In this document: positions 39,169 through 47,554 of the stretch, one piece after another
Layout: every line of letters begins with the position of its first letter
How positions within the stretch are numbered: the stretch's first letter is position 1
Assembly (NCBI GenBank): GCA_937875545.1
Contig: CALLYE010000073.1
Coordinates: 1-64,000, forward strand
Direction of reading: 5' to 3'
Source: DTU078 sp002397345
GTDB taxonomy: Bacteria; Bacillota; Clostridia; Oscillospirales; CAG-272
DNA: 64,000 nucleotides
Translations under genes and position numbers: made by a program
Notes under the pieces: generated by a model
The model's input: the letters and a program-made list of their open reading frames with translations, nothing else
Database searches by the model: none
Told to the model about the DNA's origin: nothing

Positions 39169-40452
39169 ATGGAAACATTAAAGTTGATAAATTATTTGAT
39201 ATTCGTTATATTATTTTTTTGCTACGCCTATCAGTTCTTATATGTGCCCGTTCCTATCGTAGCGCGCCTGCGAAAGCTGCTGCCCCATAAAAAGCACGGC
39301 AAAGAACGACCTGTCGAGCTGCGCAGATATGCTGTGATGAGCTGCGCGCGCAACGAAGAATCTGTCATCGGCGAGCTTATCGACAGTATCGGTATGCAGA
39401 CCTATCCCGCGGAGCTTATCACGCGGTTTGTGCTTGCCGATAACTGCACCGATAAAACCGCCGAGGTCGCGCGTGAACACGGCGCCGTCGTATACGAGCG
39501 GTTTAACATGGAGAAAGTGGGCAAAGGTTACGCGCTCGACGAGCTGCTTGCGCACATTCGCGAAGATTACGGCGATATTTTCGACGGTTATATCGTGTTC
39601 GACTCTGATAATCTGCTTAAACCCGATTATATTGAGCAGATGAACAAGACCGCCTGCGACGGATATGACATCGTCACCAGCTACCGCAATTCCAAAAATT
39701 ACGGCGATAACTGGATTTCCGCCGGGTACGGGCTGTATTTCCTGCGCGACTCGCGTTATCTCAACCATTCGCGGACTCTGCTGGGCACAAGCTGTGTGGT
39801 TTCCGGCACGGGCTTCTTATTCAGCCGCAGGATCCTTAATAAAAACGGCGGCTGGCCTTACCACATGCTCAGCGAAGATATAGAATTCACCGCCGATCAG
39901 GTTTTGGACGGCGAGGAGATCGGTTTCTGCCCCGACGCCGAATTTTTTGACGAACAGCCGATAAAATTTTCCCAATCGTGGCGGCAGCGGATGCGTTGGG
40001 CGAAGGGATATCTGCAAATGTTCCGGCAATACGGCGGCAGGTTGTTCTGCGGTATGCTGCGCGGGAATTTCATCTGCTACGATATGACGATGTCAACCAT
40101 GCCCGCGCTGCTGCTCTCGGTGGTCGGTGTAGTCGCCAACGTATTAATCGCGGTGCTTGGCGTGCTGCGGGGCGATAATATTATGATCGCCATCACTTCT
40201 ATTCTTCAAAACTTCGCCAGCGCCTACCTGACGTTGTTTGTTATGGGGCTTATCACAACCATTACCGAATGGCGGCACATACGGGCAAGAGTATTCAAAA
40301 AAATATTATACATGTTTACTTTCCCCTTCTTTATGTTCACGTATATCCCGATCTCGTTCTTCGCGATTTTCACAAAAGTAACCTGGAAACCCATCGAGCA
40401 CCACGTTGTCGGACGCTCGCACAAGCTGCTCCGCTCACGCAATGACAGCTAA
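39169..40452 (+). CDS. GT2-family processive-type glycosyltransferase (membrane)
   Basis: A 427-residue glycosyltransferase. An N-terminal membrane helix (about 8-28) precedes the GT2 catalytic domain: YAVMSCARNEESVIGELIDSI (about 55-75), VLADNCTDKT (Asp), VFDSDNLLKPDYIEQMN (DxD-like DSD), SEDIEFTADQ and the QRMRW motif in SWRQRMRWAKGY. Two to three C-terminal helices follow. This set matches N-acetylglucosaminyl- or cellulose-synthase-like GT2 enzymes that make or extend a surface polysaccharide. The start is uncertain: ATG 39169 places the helix at the N-terminus, but ATG 39127 is also open and neither has a good RBS. Confidence 0.88.
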   Translation: METLKLINYLIFVILFFCYAYQFLYVPVPIVARLRKLLPHKKHGKERPVELRRYAVMSCARNEESVIGELIDSIGMQTYPAELITRFVLADNCTDKTAEVAREHGAVVYERFNMEKVGKGYALDELLAHIREDYGDIFDGYIVFDSDNLLKPDYIEQMNKTACDGYDIVTSYRNSKNYGDNWISAGYGLYFLRDSRYLNHSRTLLGTSCVVSGTGFLFSRRILNKNGGWPYHMLSEDIEFTADQVLDGEEIGFCPDAEFFDEQPIKFSQSWRQRMRWAKGYLQMFRQYGGRLFCGMLRGNFICYDMTMSTMPALLLSVVGVVANVLIAVLGVLRGDNIMIAITSILQNFASAYLTLFVMGLITTITEWRHIRARVFKKILYMFTFPFFMFTYIPISFFAIFTKVTWKPIEHHVVGRSHKLLRSRNDS

Positions 40453-40475
40453 TGCGGGGGGTACGAGGGTACGGG

Positions 40476-40688
40476 GGTACGGTCGCTTTTGAAAAAGCTC
40501 CGCAAAACTTTTTAATAATAAAAATGTTTTATACAAGCTTATTGATTTCAAAAAAATTTTTCCCATAAGGACTACTCGTAAAAATAGGGGTCTGGTGGTG
40601 CTATGGCGCCCACCAGACCCCTTTAATAAAAAGTTTTGCGGAGCTTTTCAATTCCCAGCTATGCTGAGAATTGAAAAGCGACCGTACC
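40476..40688. mobile_element. 213-bp palindromic MITE-like element
   Basis: Outer inverted repeats GGTACGGTCGCTTTT (40476-40490) and AAAAGCGACCGTACC (40674-40688) are perfect (15 bp). Inner arms 40493-40514 and 40627-40648 are perfect over 22 bp. The right arm carries an extra hairpin (CAATTC...GAATTG, 40649-40673). The centre holds a 12-bp terminator-like stem GGGGTCTGGTGG/CCACCAGACCCC (40587-40621). No coding potential is seen. It has the layout of a non-autonomous palindromic element; flanking target duplications were not identified. Confidence 0.65.
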
Positions 40689-40704
40689 TTCGTTCTTTTT
40701 CACT

Positions 40705-42162
40705 TTATCCCGCGTTCTTTTCCAGCGATTTGAGTATGGTTTCAAGCGACTTTTCCCATGACTTTTGCGATTTCGCGACGTGTGTAGCCACGCCTACGCC
40801 CGTCTTGGTACGCGAACGGAAGAAGTTATTGAACCCTGTCGCCGTATACTGGAATCCAAAATCGGAAACTATATTCTTTCTGATGAGGTCGATCATTTCC
40901 GCCGATTTTTCGTCGCGTGTATATTTGTTTTTAAGCGCAACGTCAAGATAAACGGGCGTGAGGCTCTTATAACTTTCAGCAGCAAGACCCTCCAGGACCG
41001 CGCAGACGGCGATGGCGGCATCGTCATTCACAGTTTTTGGTATCCCTATAATCGTTGTGCCGTCGTGCAGCGTCGTCAGATAGGTTTCCTGTGTTTCGTC
41101 AAGTTTCGGCGCGGGTATTATGGCGAAATCCTCTTTCATATCGCGCAGATAGGTCGAGCCGTGCGCAAGACGTCCGACGGTGAACATCGCGTGGAGATTG
41201 CCGAACATTGTAAACATTGTTTTGCAGTCGTCGGAGGGTGCGCAAAACGAACCCGGTCCCCAGCACAGCGCTGAAAGCTTTTCAGCGAATTTAACCGCTG
41301 TATCAAGTCCCTTATCAGTGATTGTTATAAACGGCACGCCTTCTGTGTCAAACTCGGTGAACCTGACGCCCGCCGCTATTGACATGCCGTCGATGTCGTC
41401 TTCAGTGGTGAACACATATCCGCAGAAGTCGTCTTTATCAACCTTGGAGTTGCCGTTAAGGTCGCTATATGAAGCGGCGGCGTATTCAGCCATCTTATCA
41501 AGCGTCCAGCCGCCGTCAAGCACAAGCTGGTACAGATCGACTTCCGAGAATCTGTCCTTCCACTGGTCGTGGTTAACGAAAGTGGCGTATATGCCGTTTG
41601 TGTAGTTAAGTACAATATCACCGGTCAGCCAATATATGTAGTTTTTATATGCCATCGCGTCGATAAACTTTTTACCCCAATAGGGTTGTGACATATCTAT
41701 GTTCGGCATATTCGCGAGGTTGCGCATGTGTCCGTCGGACGCCAGCGAAATGGACCAATAACCATAACCCGCGTATAAATCGAAATCGTCGCTGTTAGCG
41801 GTGACGCTCTTAACCAATTTATCTTTAACAACGCCCCAGCCGGTGTCAAAAACAGGTTCTACCGTATAATTTAAGCGCTCCTCGATTTTCAAGTTGCGGT
41901 TATACACGGCGGTGTCAACGACGTCAATCGCTTCCTCCACCGATTTAAACGAGCTTTCGTCGCTGGACAAAAGCCGTATCTTCCTGCCGTCGAGGTTTGT
42001 ATCAGCCGGCAGATTGTCGAGATATTCTTTTTCAACTTCAGGAGCGGTTGATGTATCCGAGCCCGCGGCGTCGCTCTTATTATCCGCGCACGAAATCGCG
42101 GCGGAAAAGGTGAACGCAAGAAGGAGCAGCCAGACAAGGGTACGCATGATTGATTTGCCCAT
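40705..42162 (-). CDS. Extracellular solute-binding lipoprotein (family 1-like)
   Basis: A 485-residue secreted protein. Residues 1-25 form a signal peptide ending in a lipobox-like segment (SAAISC, Cys about 25), followed by a Ser/Asp/Thr-rich linker. The mature part has the periplasmic-binding-protein look of SBP family 1 (LDLYAGYGYWSISLAS, ATFVNHDQWKDRF, GGWTLDKMAEYA, and TTLHDGTTIIGIPKTV). One loop, DLNGNSKVDKDDFCGYVF, resembles a dockerin/EF-like calcium loop. Such proteins feed sugar ABC importers, but no permease or ATPase gene is adjacent. RBS GAGAGG lies 8 nt before the ATG. Its own promoter is at 42214-42242. Confidence 0.82.
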   Translation of the reverse strand: MGKSIMRTLVWLLLLAFTFSAAISCADNKSDAAGSDTSTAPEVEKEYLDNLPADTNLDGRKIRLLSSDESSFKSVEEAIDVVDTAVYNRNLKIEERLNYTVEPVFDTGWGVVKDKLVKSVTANSDDFDLYAGYGYWSISLASDGHMRNLANMPNIDMSQPYWGKKFIDAMAYKNYIYWLTGDIVLNYTNGIYATFVNHDQWKDRFSEVDLYQLVLDGGWTLDKMAEYAAASYSDLNGNSKVDKDDFCGYVFTTEDDIDGMSIAAGVRFTEFDTEGVPFITITDKGLDTAVKFAEKLSALCWGPGSFCAPSDDCKTMFTMFGNLHAMFTVGRLAHGSTYLRDMKEDFAIIPAPKLDETQETYLTTLHDGTTIIGIPKTVNDDAAIAVCAVLEGLAAESYKSLTPVYLDVALKNKYTRDEKSAEMIDLIRKNIVSDFGFQYTATGFNNFFRSRTKTGVGVATHVAKSQKSWEKSLETILKSLEKNAG

Positions 42163-42213
42163 AATAAGTTCCTCTCATCATAGTGTTTTTATAATATTAC
42201 TTATCTGTTGATT

Positions 42214-42242
42214 ATTATAATATATTTAAATAAAAATTGCAA
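42214..42242 (-). promoter_or_regulatory. Sigma-A promoter of the solute-binding lipoprotein gene
   Basis: Minus strand: TTGCAA (42242-42237), 17-nt spacer, TATAAT (42219-42214). Confidence 0.65.
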
Positions 42243-42306
42243 GATTATTATTAAATTTCTGTTAGATTTTTATTGTAATTACATTCATAATCAATAATGA
42301 AAGAAA

Positions 42307-42347
42307 AAAAGCACGCCCGCACTTTTTTTCGCGCAGGCGTGCTTTTC
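42307..42347. terminator. Terminator after the 50-residue basic protein gene
   Basis: AAAAGCACGCC paired with GGCGTGCTTTT, with flanking T/A runs. It closes the minus-strand unit ending at 42352. Confidence 0.75.
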
Positions 42348-42351
42348 ACTA

Positions 42352-42504
42352 TTATTTACCGGGGTTGATTTTGGCTCTGCTGTTGGCGGTGTTGCTCTGC
42401 GCCGCGGGAATAGAGGCGGTTTCACTGCGTTTTTCTTTTGCCTGTTTGTTTTCTGTTACGCTGTTGTCGCGAACCTCGGGTCGTTTCATGCCTTTTTTAG
42501 CCAT
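42352..42504 (-). CDS. Small basic protein (50 residues), KKGMKRP-type
   Basis: A short open frame with 50 residues, beginning MAKKGMKRPEVRDN and ending NSRAKINPGK, rich in Lys, Arg, Ser and Asn. The KKGMKRP start resembles small conserved proteins of Clostridia that I have seen annotated only as hypothetical. GAAGGAG lies 13 nt before the ATG, and the leader is shared with that of spoVAD. A clear terminator follows. Composition and the spoVAD-like leader suggest a forespore-expressed protein, perhaps DNA or coat associated; this is inference. Confidence 0.65.
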   Translation of the reverse strand: MAKKGMKRPEVRDNSVTENKQAKEKRSETASIPAAQSNTANSRAKINPGK

Positions 42505-42575
42505 AAATATGACCACGCTCCTTCGTTGCGCGAAGCAGTAATAAAGTGATTCGTATTACGCGTTTCGCGCTTTGT
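42505..42575 (-). promoter_or_regulatory. Leader shared with spoVAD
   Basis: Minus strand: the 15-mer AAAACAAAGCGCGAA, 36 nt, then the 18-mer AACGAAGGAGCGTGGTCA, both identical to the leader at 11562-11626. GCGCGAA and TTCGCGC can pair into a 7-bp stem just before the RBS. Confidence 0.55.
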
Positions 42576-42630
42576 TTTTATTATTGATGATTTTTAAGAC
42601 CTATACTTAAATTCGATTATAAACTTGGTA

Positions 42631-42677
42631 AAAATCCGCGCCAAAAGTTTGAATATATGGGTTTTGACGCGGATTTT
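42631..42677. repeat. Imperfect inverted repeat AAAATCCGCG(C)CAAAA
   Basis: AAAATCCGCGCCAAAA and TTTTGACGCGGATTTT pair over about 15 bp with one mismatch and an AT-rich loop of about 15 nt. It lies between the divergent small gene and the Gfo/Idh gene. Confidence 0.5.
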
Positions 42678-42794
42678 AATCCTTGTATTTATCGAATTTT
42701 AGTATTAATCACCTTGGAGATAGTTTTGCCAATTTTATCATACATTTATTCATAGTTATAAATTATTTTTTATTTGTGAAAATATTTATATCGC

Positions 42795-42823
42795 TTGCAA
42801 TATGCTGCGCTTTGATGTAAAAT
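42795..42823 (+). promoter_or_regulatory. Probable sigma-A promoter of the Gfo/Idh-membrane-VOC operon
   Basis: TTGCAA (42795-42800), 17-nt spacer, TAAAAT (42818-42823). RBS AAGGAGA follows before the ATG at 42862. Confidence 0.6.
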
Positions 42824-42861
42824 ATGTCTGTTAAATATACTGTCAGAAGGAGAACATTGCA

Positions 42862-44028
42862 ATGGATAAGGTTCGTTTCGGTGTTATCGGCATCGGTAAT
42901 ATGGGTACTGGTCATGTCGGCTGGCTTGGGGGCGGCGAAATCGAGGGCGCGACGCTCACAGCGGTATGCGACATCAAGCCATCGCGGCTCGATTGGGTGC
43001 GCGCCAACGTAAAAGGCGAGGTCGCTTTTTTCGATGATTACACTGCGCTGCTTGACAGCGGGCTGTGCGACGCCGTCATTATCGCCACTCCGCATTATTA
43101 TCATCCTATAATCGGAATCGAGGCATTCAAGCGCGGGGTTGCGGTCATCTCTGAAAAACCTGTCGGTGTTTATACTAAAAAAGTACGCGAATTTATCGCC
43201 GCTGCCGATGCGAGCGGGCTTCCTTTCGGCGTGATGTACAACCAGCGCACTAATCCGCAATACGCGAAGATGCGCGAACTGGTGCGCTCGGGCGCGCTGG
43301 GGCAGCTCAAACGCTGCATATGGATCATCACCGACTGGTACCGCACACAGGCATATTACGACAGCGGCTCGTGGCGCGCCACCTGGGCGGGTGAGGGCGG
43401 CGGCGTACTGCTTAACCAGTCGCCGCACAACCTCGATCTGTGGCAGTGGATATTCGGAATGCCCACACGTATCCGCGCGTTCTGTTCGTTCGGCAAATAC
43501 CACAACATAGAGGTCGAGGACGACGTGACCGCTTATGCCGAGTATGAAAACGGCGCGACAGGCGCGTTCATTACCACCACCGGCGAATATCCCGGCACAA
43601 ACCGGCTGGAGATCACCGGCAGTCTGGGCAAGCTGGTGTATGAGGGCGGAAAGCTGTCATATTGGAAGCTGCACCGCGACGAACGCGACAACACCTTCAA
43701 TTCTGATAAAGGTTTCGACTCTATCAAGTACGATTTCATCGACCTCACACAGCCGGGCGGAGGCGGCGAGCAGCACAAGGGCATCCTGCGCAACTTCACA
43801 AACCACATGCTGCATGGCGAGCCGCTGCTTGGCGACGGACGCGACGGCATCCACATGGTCGCGCTTGCCAACGCGATGATGCTCTCGACCTGGAAAAACG
43901 ATTGGGTCACAGTCGAAAATGACGGCGAAGAATTCTTCCGCTGTCTGCGTGAAAAGATCGCCACTTCAACAGTTAAAAAAGAGGGCGTCGAAGCTGTCGC
44001 CGATCTTACAGGAACATACGGCTCGTAA
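42862..44028 (+). CDS. Gfo/Idh/MocA family oxidoreductase
   Basis: A 388-residue NAD(P)-binding dehydrogenase. The Rossmann motif is FGVIGIGNMGTGHVGW (about 5-20), ISEKPVGVY holds the catalytic Lys of the EKP motif (about 98), and the C-terminal domain has GGGVLLNQSPHNLDLWQWIFG, a block conserved in the family, and FTNHMLHGEPLLGDGRDGI. Strong RBS GAAGGAGA 8 nt before the ATG. Its stop abuts the start of the membrane-VOC gene, so the two are co-translated. It is distinct from the paralogue at 27580, which has a different C-terminal domain. Probable role in sugar or inositol conversion. Confidence 0.9.
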   Translation: MDKVRFGVIGIGNMGTGHVGWLGGGEIEGATLTAVCDIKPSRLDWVRANVKGEVAFFDDYTALLDSGLCDAVIIATPHYYHPIIGIEAFKRGVAVISEKPVGVYTKKVREFIAAADASGLPFGVMYNQRTNPQYAKMRELVRSGALGQLKRCIWIITDWYRTQAYYDSGSWRATWAGEGGGVLLNQSPHNLDLWQWIFGMPTRIRAFCSFGKYHNIEVEDDVTAYAEYENGATGAFITTTGEYPGTNRLEITGSLGKLVYEGGKLSYWKLHRDERDNTFNSDKGFDSIKYDFIDLTQPGGGGEQHKGILRNFTNHMLHGEPLLGDGRDGIHMVALANAMMLSTWKNDWVTVENDGEEFFRCLREKIATSTVKKEGVEAVADLTGTYGS

Positions 44029-45228
44029 ATGCGGCAAAAAATCACTGTTACCTACCGCGATTTTTTATTGTTTGCTTCATTAATAATACTGCTCTGCATT
44101 CTCTTTGCCGCGGCGGTGAAGTGCGTGTTTATCTTCCCGCCGTATCTGCAGTCCTATAAATTTGCGACTGCCGATATAACCGGCACGCTCGATTTTTTCG
44201 TGATTCCCGCCATCGTAGCGGGAGTGTGCGCGGCGTTTATAACCTTTGTAAATGAGCGGAGCGCCGAGAGCGCCGCCCCCCACAGGAGATTTTACCGTAA
44301 AATCGCTGTTTTGCTTGCCGCCTGCGGTTTAACCATACCCTGCGGAGCGCTTGCCATGCGGCTGGACGATGTGTTTTACGCACGAAATTACGTTCCGCCG
44401 GCCGTATTTTTCGCGGCATTCGCGGCGGCGGCGTTAACCGCGCGGGGATTAATCGGGTATACCCCAAAAACCAAAAAGCGGAGGATTACAGCGCTCGTTT
44501 GTTCTGCGCCGCTTGCCGTTATCGCGGTTGTGAGCGCGGTCGCCGGGTTTTCCGGGCATAAACTCTTCGCGACGCTGGCGTTTTTATACCTGCCGATACC
44601 TTTTTGCGCGGCGGCTGCGCTGGCGGCATCTGTGCTCCGCTCACCGCGTATTGCGGCGGCGGCGATGTGCTGCCCGCTGTCGGTCTGTATATTCTGCGCG
44701 CTGCGTCCGTATGGGTTTGACTTTGCGTTCGGCTTGTGCGCCGCGCTGTCGGTCTTATTCCCCATTATTACAGTGATTATTTCGATACATGAATATTATA
44801 AAAAACAGGAGAATACAAACATGGCTAACAAGATTATTTCCGGGCTGGGCTTCCACCATATCGCGTTGAAATCCGCCAACTTTGAGAAATCCTACGCCTT
44901 TTACACCGAAGGTATGGGCATGGTTCCTACCGCCGCTTGGGGCGAGGGCGACAACCGCATCCAGATGCTCGACATCGGCGACGGCACGATCCTCGAGCTG
45001 TTCGCGGGCGGTTCGGACGACGCAGACGCGGGCAGATACCTGCACCTTGCGTTCAGCTGCAACGATGTTGACGCGGCGTTTAAGCGCGCTGTCGCAGCCG
45101 GAGCAAAAATCAAGAGCGAGCCCCGCACCGTACCGCTCGATTCCAAACCTTCGCCCATGACGCTGCATGTCGCGTTCGTATTCGGCCCGTCGGGCGAGGA
45201 ACTGGAATTCTTCAAGATCGTGAAGTAA
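44029..45228 (+). CDS. Membrane protein fused in frame to a VOC (glyoxalase-like) domain
   Basis: A 399-residue open frame in two parts. Residues 1-255 are highly hydrophobic, with about seven predicted membrane helices and no family I recognise. Residues about 265-399 form a VOC/glyoxalase domain (GLGFHHIALKSANFEKSYAFYTEGMGM, ILELFAGG, LHLAFSCNDVDAAFKRAVAAGAK, FVFGPSGEELEFFKIVK). No stop separates them. An internal ATG at 44821 has AGGAG 9 nt upstream, so a free VOC protein of 135 residues is probably made as well, with or without read-through fusion. The start abuts the Gfo/Idh stop. VOC proteins bind a metal and act on small acids, sugars or antibiotics; the substrate is unknown. Confidence 0.75.
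   Translation: MRQKITVTYRDFLLFASLIILLCILFAAAVKCVFIFPPYLQSYKFATADITGTLDFFVIPAIVAGVCAAFITFVNERSAESAAPHRRFYRKIAVLLAACGLTIPCGALAMRLDDVFYARNYVPPAVFFAAFAAAALTARGLIGYTPKTKKRRITALVCSAPLAVIAVVSAVAGFSGHKLFATLAFLYLPIPFCAAAALAASVLRSPRIAAAAMCCPLSVCIFCALRPYGFDFAFGLCAALSVLFPIITVIISIHEYYKKQENTNMANKIISGLGFHHIALKSANFEKSYAFYTEGMGMVPTAAWGEGDNRIQMLDIGDGTILELFAGGSDDADAGRYLHLAFSCNDVDAAFKRAVAAGAKIKSEPRTVPLDSKPSPMTLHVAFVFGPSGEELEFFKIVK
44807..44823 (+). promoter_or_regulatory. Internal RBS and start for the VOC protein
   Basis: AGGAG (44807-44811), 9-nt spacer, ATG (44821-44823), inside the continuous frame 44029-45228. It gives an independent start for the VOC domain. Confidence 0.7.
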
Positions 45229-45233
45229 TATTT

Positions 45234-45527
45234 ATGATTGTCAATATAGTTTCGATCACGATCAAGCCGGAATTCCGCGAACAATTCGAAGCGGTGACAC
45301 TGCACAACCACGAAAACACCCGCCGCGAACCGGGTAATATCCGTTTTGATGTGCTGGCGGATTCATCTGATCCAAATAAATTCGTGTTATACGAAGTTTT
45401 CGCCGACAGCTACGCTGTGGAACATCATAAAACCACAGAACATTACAAACGCTGGGCGTCGGAGATGGAGCAGTACATGGCTGCCCCGCGCGGCAAGCAG
45501 AGTTTTGAGCCATTAGCGTTTAATTAA
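45234..45527 (+). CDS. Antibiotic biosynthesis monooxygenase (ABM/YgiN-like) domain protein
   Basis: A 97-residue ferredoxin-like-fold protein of the ABM family (MIVNIVSITIKPEFREQFEAVTLHNHENTRREPGNIRFDV, FVLYEVFADSYAVEHHKTTEHYKRW). Such small dimeric enzymes act as quinol or other monooxygenases, or bind a catabolic intermediate, and are often next to VOC proteins and dehydrogenases. It starts 5 bp after the VOC stop and probably belongs to the same operon as the Gfo/Idh gene. Substrate unknown. Confidence 0.85.
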   Translation: MIVNIVSITIKPEFREQFEAVTLHNHENTRREPGNIRFDVLADSSDPNKFVLYEVFADSYAVEHHKTTEHYKRWASEMEQYMAAPRGKQSFEPLAFN

Positions 45528-45544
45528 TTGCAGGAGAACAACAA

Positions 45545-46429
45545 ATGCCCGGAAAACTATATGTCGTGGCAACTCCGATCGGTAATCTTGAAGACATAAC
45601 CGCCCGGGCTAAACGTATATTGGAAGAAGTCGACATCATCGCGGCAGAGGATACGCGCAATACGCAAAAGCTGCTCGGTTTGCTCGGTATCGGCAACCGC
45701 ACGGTGTCAAATCATAAATTCAACGAACGGGATAAAGCGGATTCGCTTGTCGCTGAACTGTCCGAGGGTAATAATATCGCGGTCGTGTCCGACGCGGGCA
45801 CGCCCTGCATCTCTGACCCCGGATTCGCGCTTGTCGCCGCCGCAGCAGCAGCCGGAATCGAGGTTATCGGTATCAGCGGCGCGTCGGCGGTGATCACCGC
45901 GCTGTCGGTATCGGGTTTCGGGTTCGACGCGTTCGCGTTTTACGGGTTCTTTCCCCGCGAAAAGAAGGAAATAAACGAAACTATCGATAAAATAAAACGC
46001 GACTGCATACCCGTGTCGGTGTTTTACGAGTCGCCGCAGCGTATTATTAAAACGCTGCGGGTTATCGCCGACGATTTGCCCGGCTCCGAGCTGTGCTTGT
46101 GCAACGACCTTACCAAACTGCACGAACGCATATATCGCGGTTCACCCGCAAAGGTGCTGGCGGAGCTTGAGGACAACCCCTCCGCCGATAAGGGCGAATA
46201 CACGCTTGTCATGCGCTTCAGCGAACCGCCGGCGGCAGAAAGTCCCGCGGATGAGCTGTCGCCCGAAGCGCTGATATTCGACTACGCCGCTAAAAACGGC
46301 GGCTCGGCAAAAGACGCGGTTACGGCGCTCGCCAAAAGCTCGGGCGGCAAGTATTCCAAAAGCGATTTGTATAAGGCGTCGCTGCGGTTAAAAGAAATAG
46401 CGCGCGGGTTGTTCCCCTCGGGAAATTGA
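45545..46429 (+). CDS. rsmI: 16S rRNA (cytidine-2'-O)-methyltransferase RsmI
   Basis: A 294-residue SAM-dependent methyltransferase of the tetrapyrrole-methylase fold that modifies C1402 of 16S rRNA. MPGKLYVVATPIGNLEDITARA at the N-terminus, AEDTRNTQKLL, the conserved VSDAGTPCISDPG (about 80-92), SGASAVITALSVSG and the FYGFFPR segment are diagnostic. A C-terminal winged-helix-like domain follows (KNGGSAKDAVTALAKSSGGKYSKSDLYKASL). RBS CAGGAG lies 9 nt before the ATG. It ends at a terminator at 46438. Confidence 0.95.
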   Translation: MPGKLYVVATPIGNLEDITARAKRILEEVDIIAAEDTRNTQKLLGLLGIGNRTVSNHKFNERDKADSLVAELSEGNNIAVVSDAGTPCISDPGFALVAAAAAAGIEVIGISGASAVITALSVSGFGFDAFAFYGFFPREKKEINETIDKIKRDCIPVSVFYESPQRIIKTLRVIADDLPGSELCLCNDLTKLHERIYRGSPAKVLAELEDNPSADKGEYTLVMRFSEPPAAESPADELSPEALIFDYAAKNGGSAKDAVTALAKSSGGKYSKSDLYKASLRLKEIARGLFPSGN

Positions 46430-46437
46430 AACAAAGA

Positions 46438-46476
46438 AAACCGTCCTATCAACTGTAAGCCGATAGGACAGTTTTT
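46438..46476 (+). terminator. Terminator of rsmI
   Basis: AAACCGTCCTATC - loop - GATAGGACAG followed by TTTTTTA. Convergent with the AraC/GyrI gene. Confidence 0.8.
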
Positions 46477-46492
46477 TACTAAAATACCGCTG

Positions 46493-47419
46493 TTATTTTA
46501 TCTCCCGTACCGGTCGCATCTCGATGTAGCCGCGCCAGCCCATCGGGGCAAGCTGCATACGCGGCGCGATTTCGTCCGCGTATTCGTAACCATACACCTT
46601 AGGGTTAAATTTCGCGATACGTTCCCACAATAAGCCGATCGCTTTGCCAAATTCTTCGTCATCGTACGGTTCGCCCTGGAAAACAAGCAATTTGCACGGC
46701 GGCAGGTCAATAATATCAAAACCGTCGGGCACCGCGCCATGATAATCCGCGGGGAGCTCCACCCCATGCGCATAAATTCCTGTTCCGGTGGGACGCATAT
46801 TGTCAGGTAGCCATAATCCTACGGGTTCATAAAGGGCTTCTTTTATGCCGCAGAGAATTGCCCATGGAGCCGATTCGCCCGACCCTTCCTCCACGCAGCC
46901 AAATTCCTCACAATACGCAAAATATCCTTCCGCTGTTTTTGAGCGCCTTAATAATAATTTCCGTGCCGGGCGTTCTACAATCTGCGTAAAGATGATTGCC
47001 GTTTTTTCTGCCACAATTGATTCCTCTCTACCTATTTTTCGGCGGTTTAAAACATAAAACGGGATTTTCCAGCCGCTCGGTTCCGTTATTGCGGCAAAGC
47101 GTTTCGGGGCTATCCCAAACGCGTTTGTAAATGCCCTTGTGAAACCTTCCTGACTGTCGAACATAAAATCAAAAGCAACGTCGACAATCTTTATTTTATC
47201 GTTTCTGAGCGCAAGCGCTGCGCCGGTGAGCCGCAGCTCACGGATATATTCAAAAGGCATCCGGCCGGTATGCTGCTTGAATATCCGTGCCGCGTGATAT
47301 CGCGAATAGCCGGCGATATCCGAAAGTACTTTTGCTGTAATTGGCTCCTTGATGTGCGCGTCAATATATGCTTTCATACGTTCGGCGGCGGCTGAAGTTT
47401 CTTGATTTACAAATCCCAT
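46493..47419 (-). CDS. AraC-family regulator with GyrI-like effector-binding domain
   Basis: A 308-residue regulator with the DNA-binding domain at the N-terminus (about 10-110: two helix-turn-helix units, ITAKVLSDIAGYSRYHAARIFKQHTGRMP and VAFDFMFDSQEGFTRAFTNAFGIAPKRF). The C-terminal half (about 135-305) is a GyrI-like/SOUL-type small-molecule binding domain (RPARKLLLRRSKT, WLPDNMRPTGTGIYAHGVELP, DIIDLPPCKLLVFQGEPYDDEEF). RBS GGAGGTG lies 7 nt before the ATG. Regulators of this Rob/SoxS-like layout respond to drugs or other ligands. No target gene is evident beside it. Confidence 0.9.
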   Translation of the reverse strand: MGFVNQETSAAAERMKAYIDAHIKEPITAKVLSDIAGYSRYHAARIFKQHTGRMPFEYIRELRLTGAALALRNDKIKIVDVAFDFMFDSQEGFTRAFTNAFGIAPKRFAAITEPSGWKIPFYVLNRRKIGREESIVAEKTAIIFTQIVERPARKLLLRRSKTAEGYFAYCEEFGCVEEGSGESAPWAILCGIKEALYEPVGLWLPDNMRPTGTGIYAHGVELPADYHGAVPDGFDIIDLPPCKLLVFQGEPYDDEEFGKAIGLLWERIAKFNPKVYGYEYADEIAPRMQLAPMGWRGYIEMRPVREIK

Positions 47420-47511
47420 CGGTTTCTCACCTCCGAGTATATTTTACCGCAACCGGTATCAGTTTTCTTGACTTAAAGTGCGAACTTAACATATGGGAAA
47501 CTAATTAAAGC

Positions 47512-47551
47512 AAAATACAGCGAGGCTTCACGTGAAACCCCGCTGTATTTT
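47512..47551 (-). terminator. Terminator of the cmk-plsC-ispH-rpsA operon
   Basis: AAAATACAGCG and CGCTGTATTTT form an 11-bp stem just downstream of the ispH-rpsA stop. Confidence 0.8.
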
Positions 47552-47554
47552 AAT

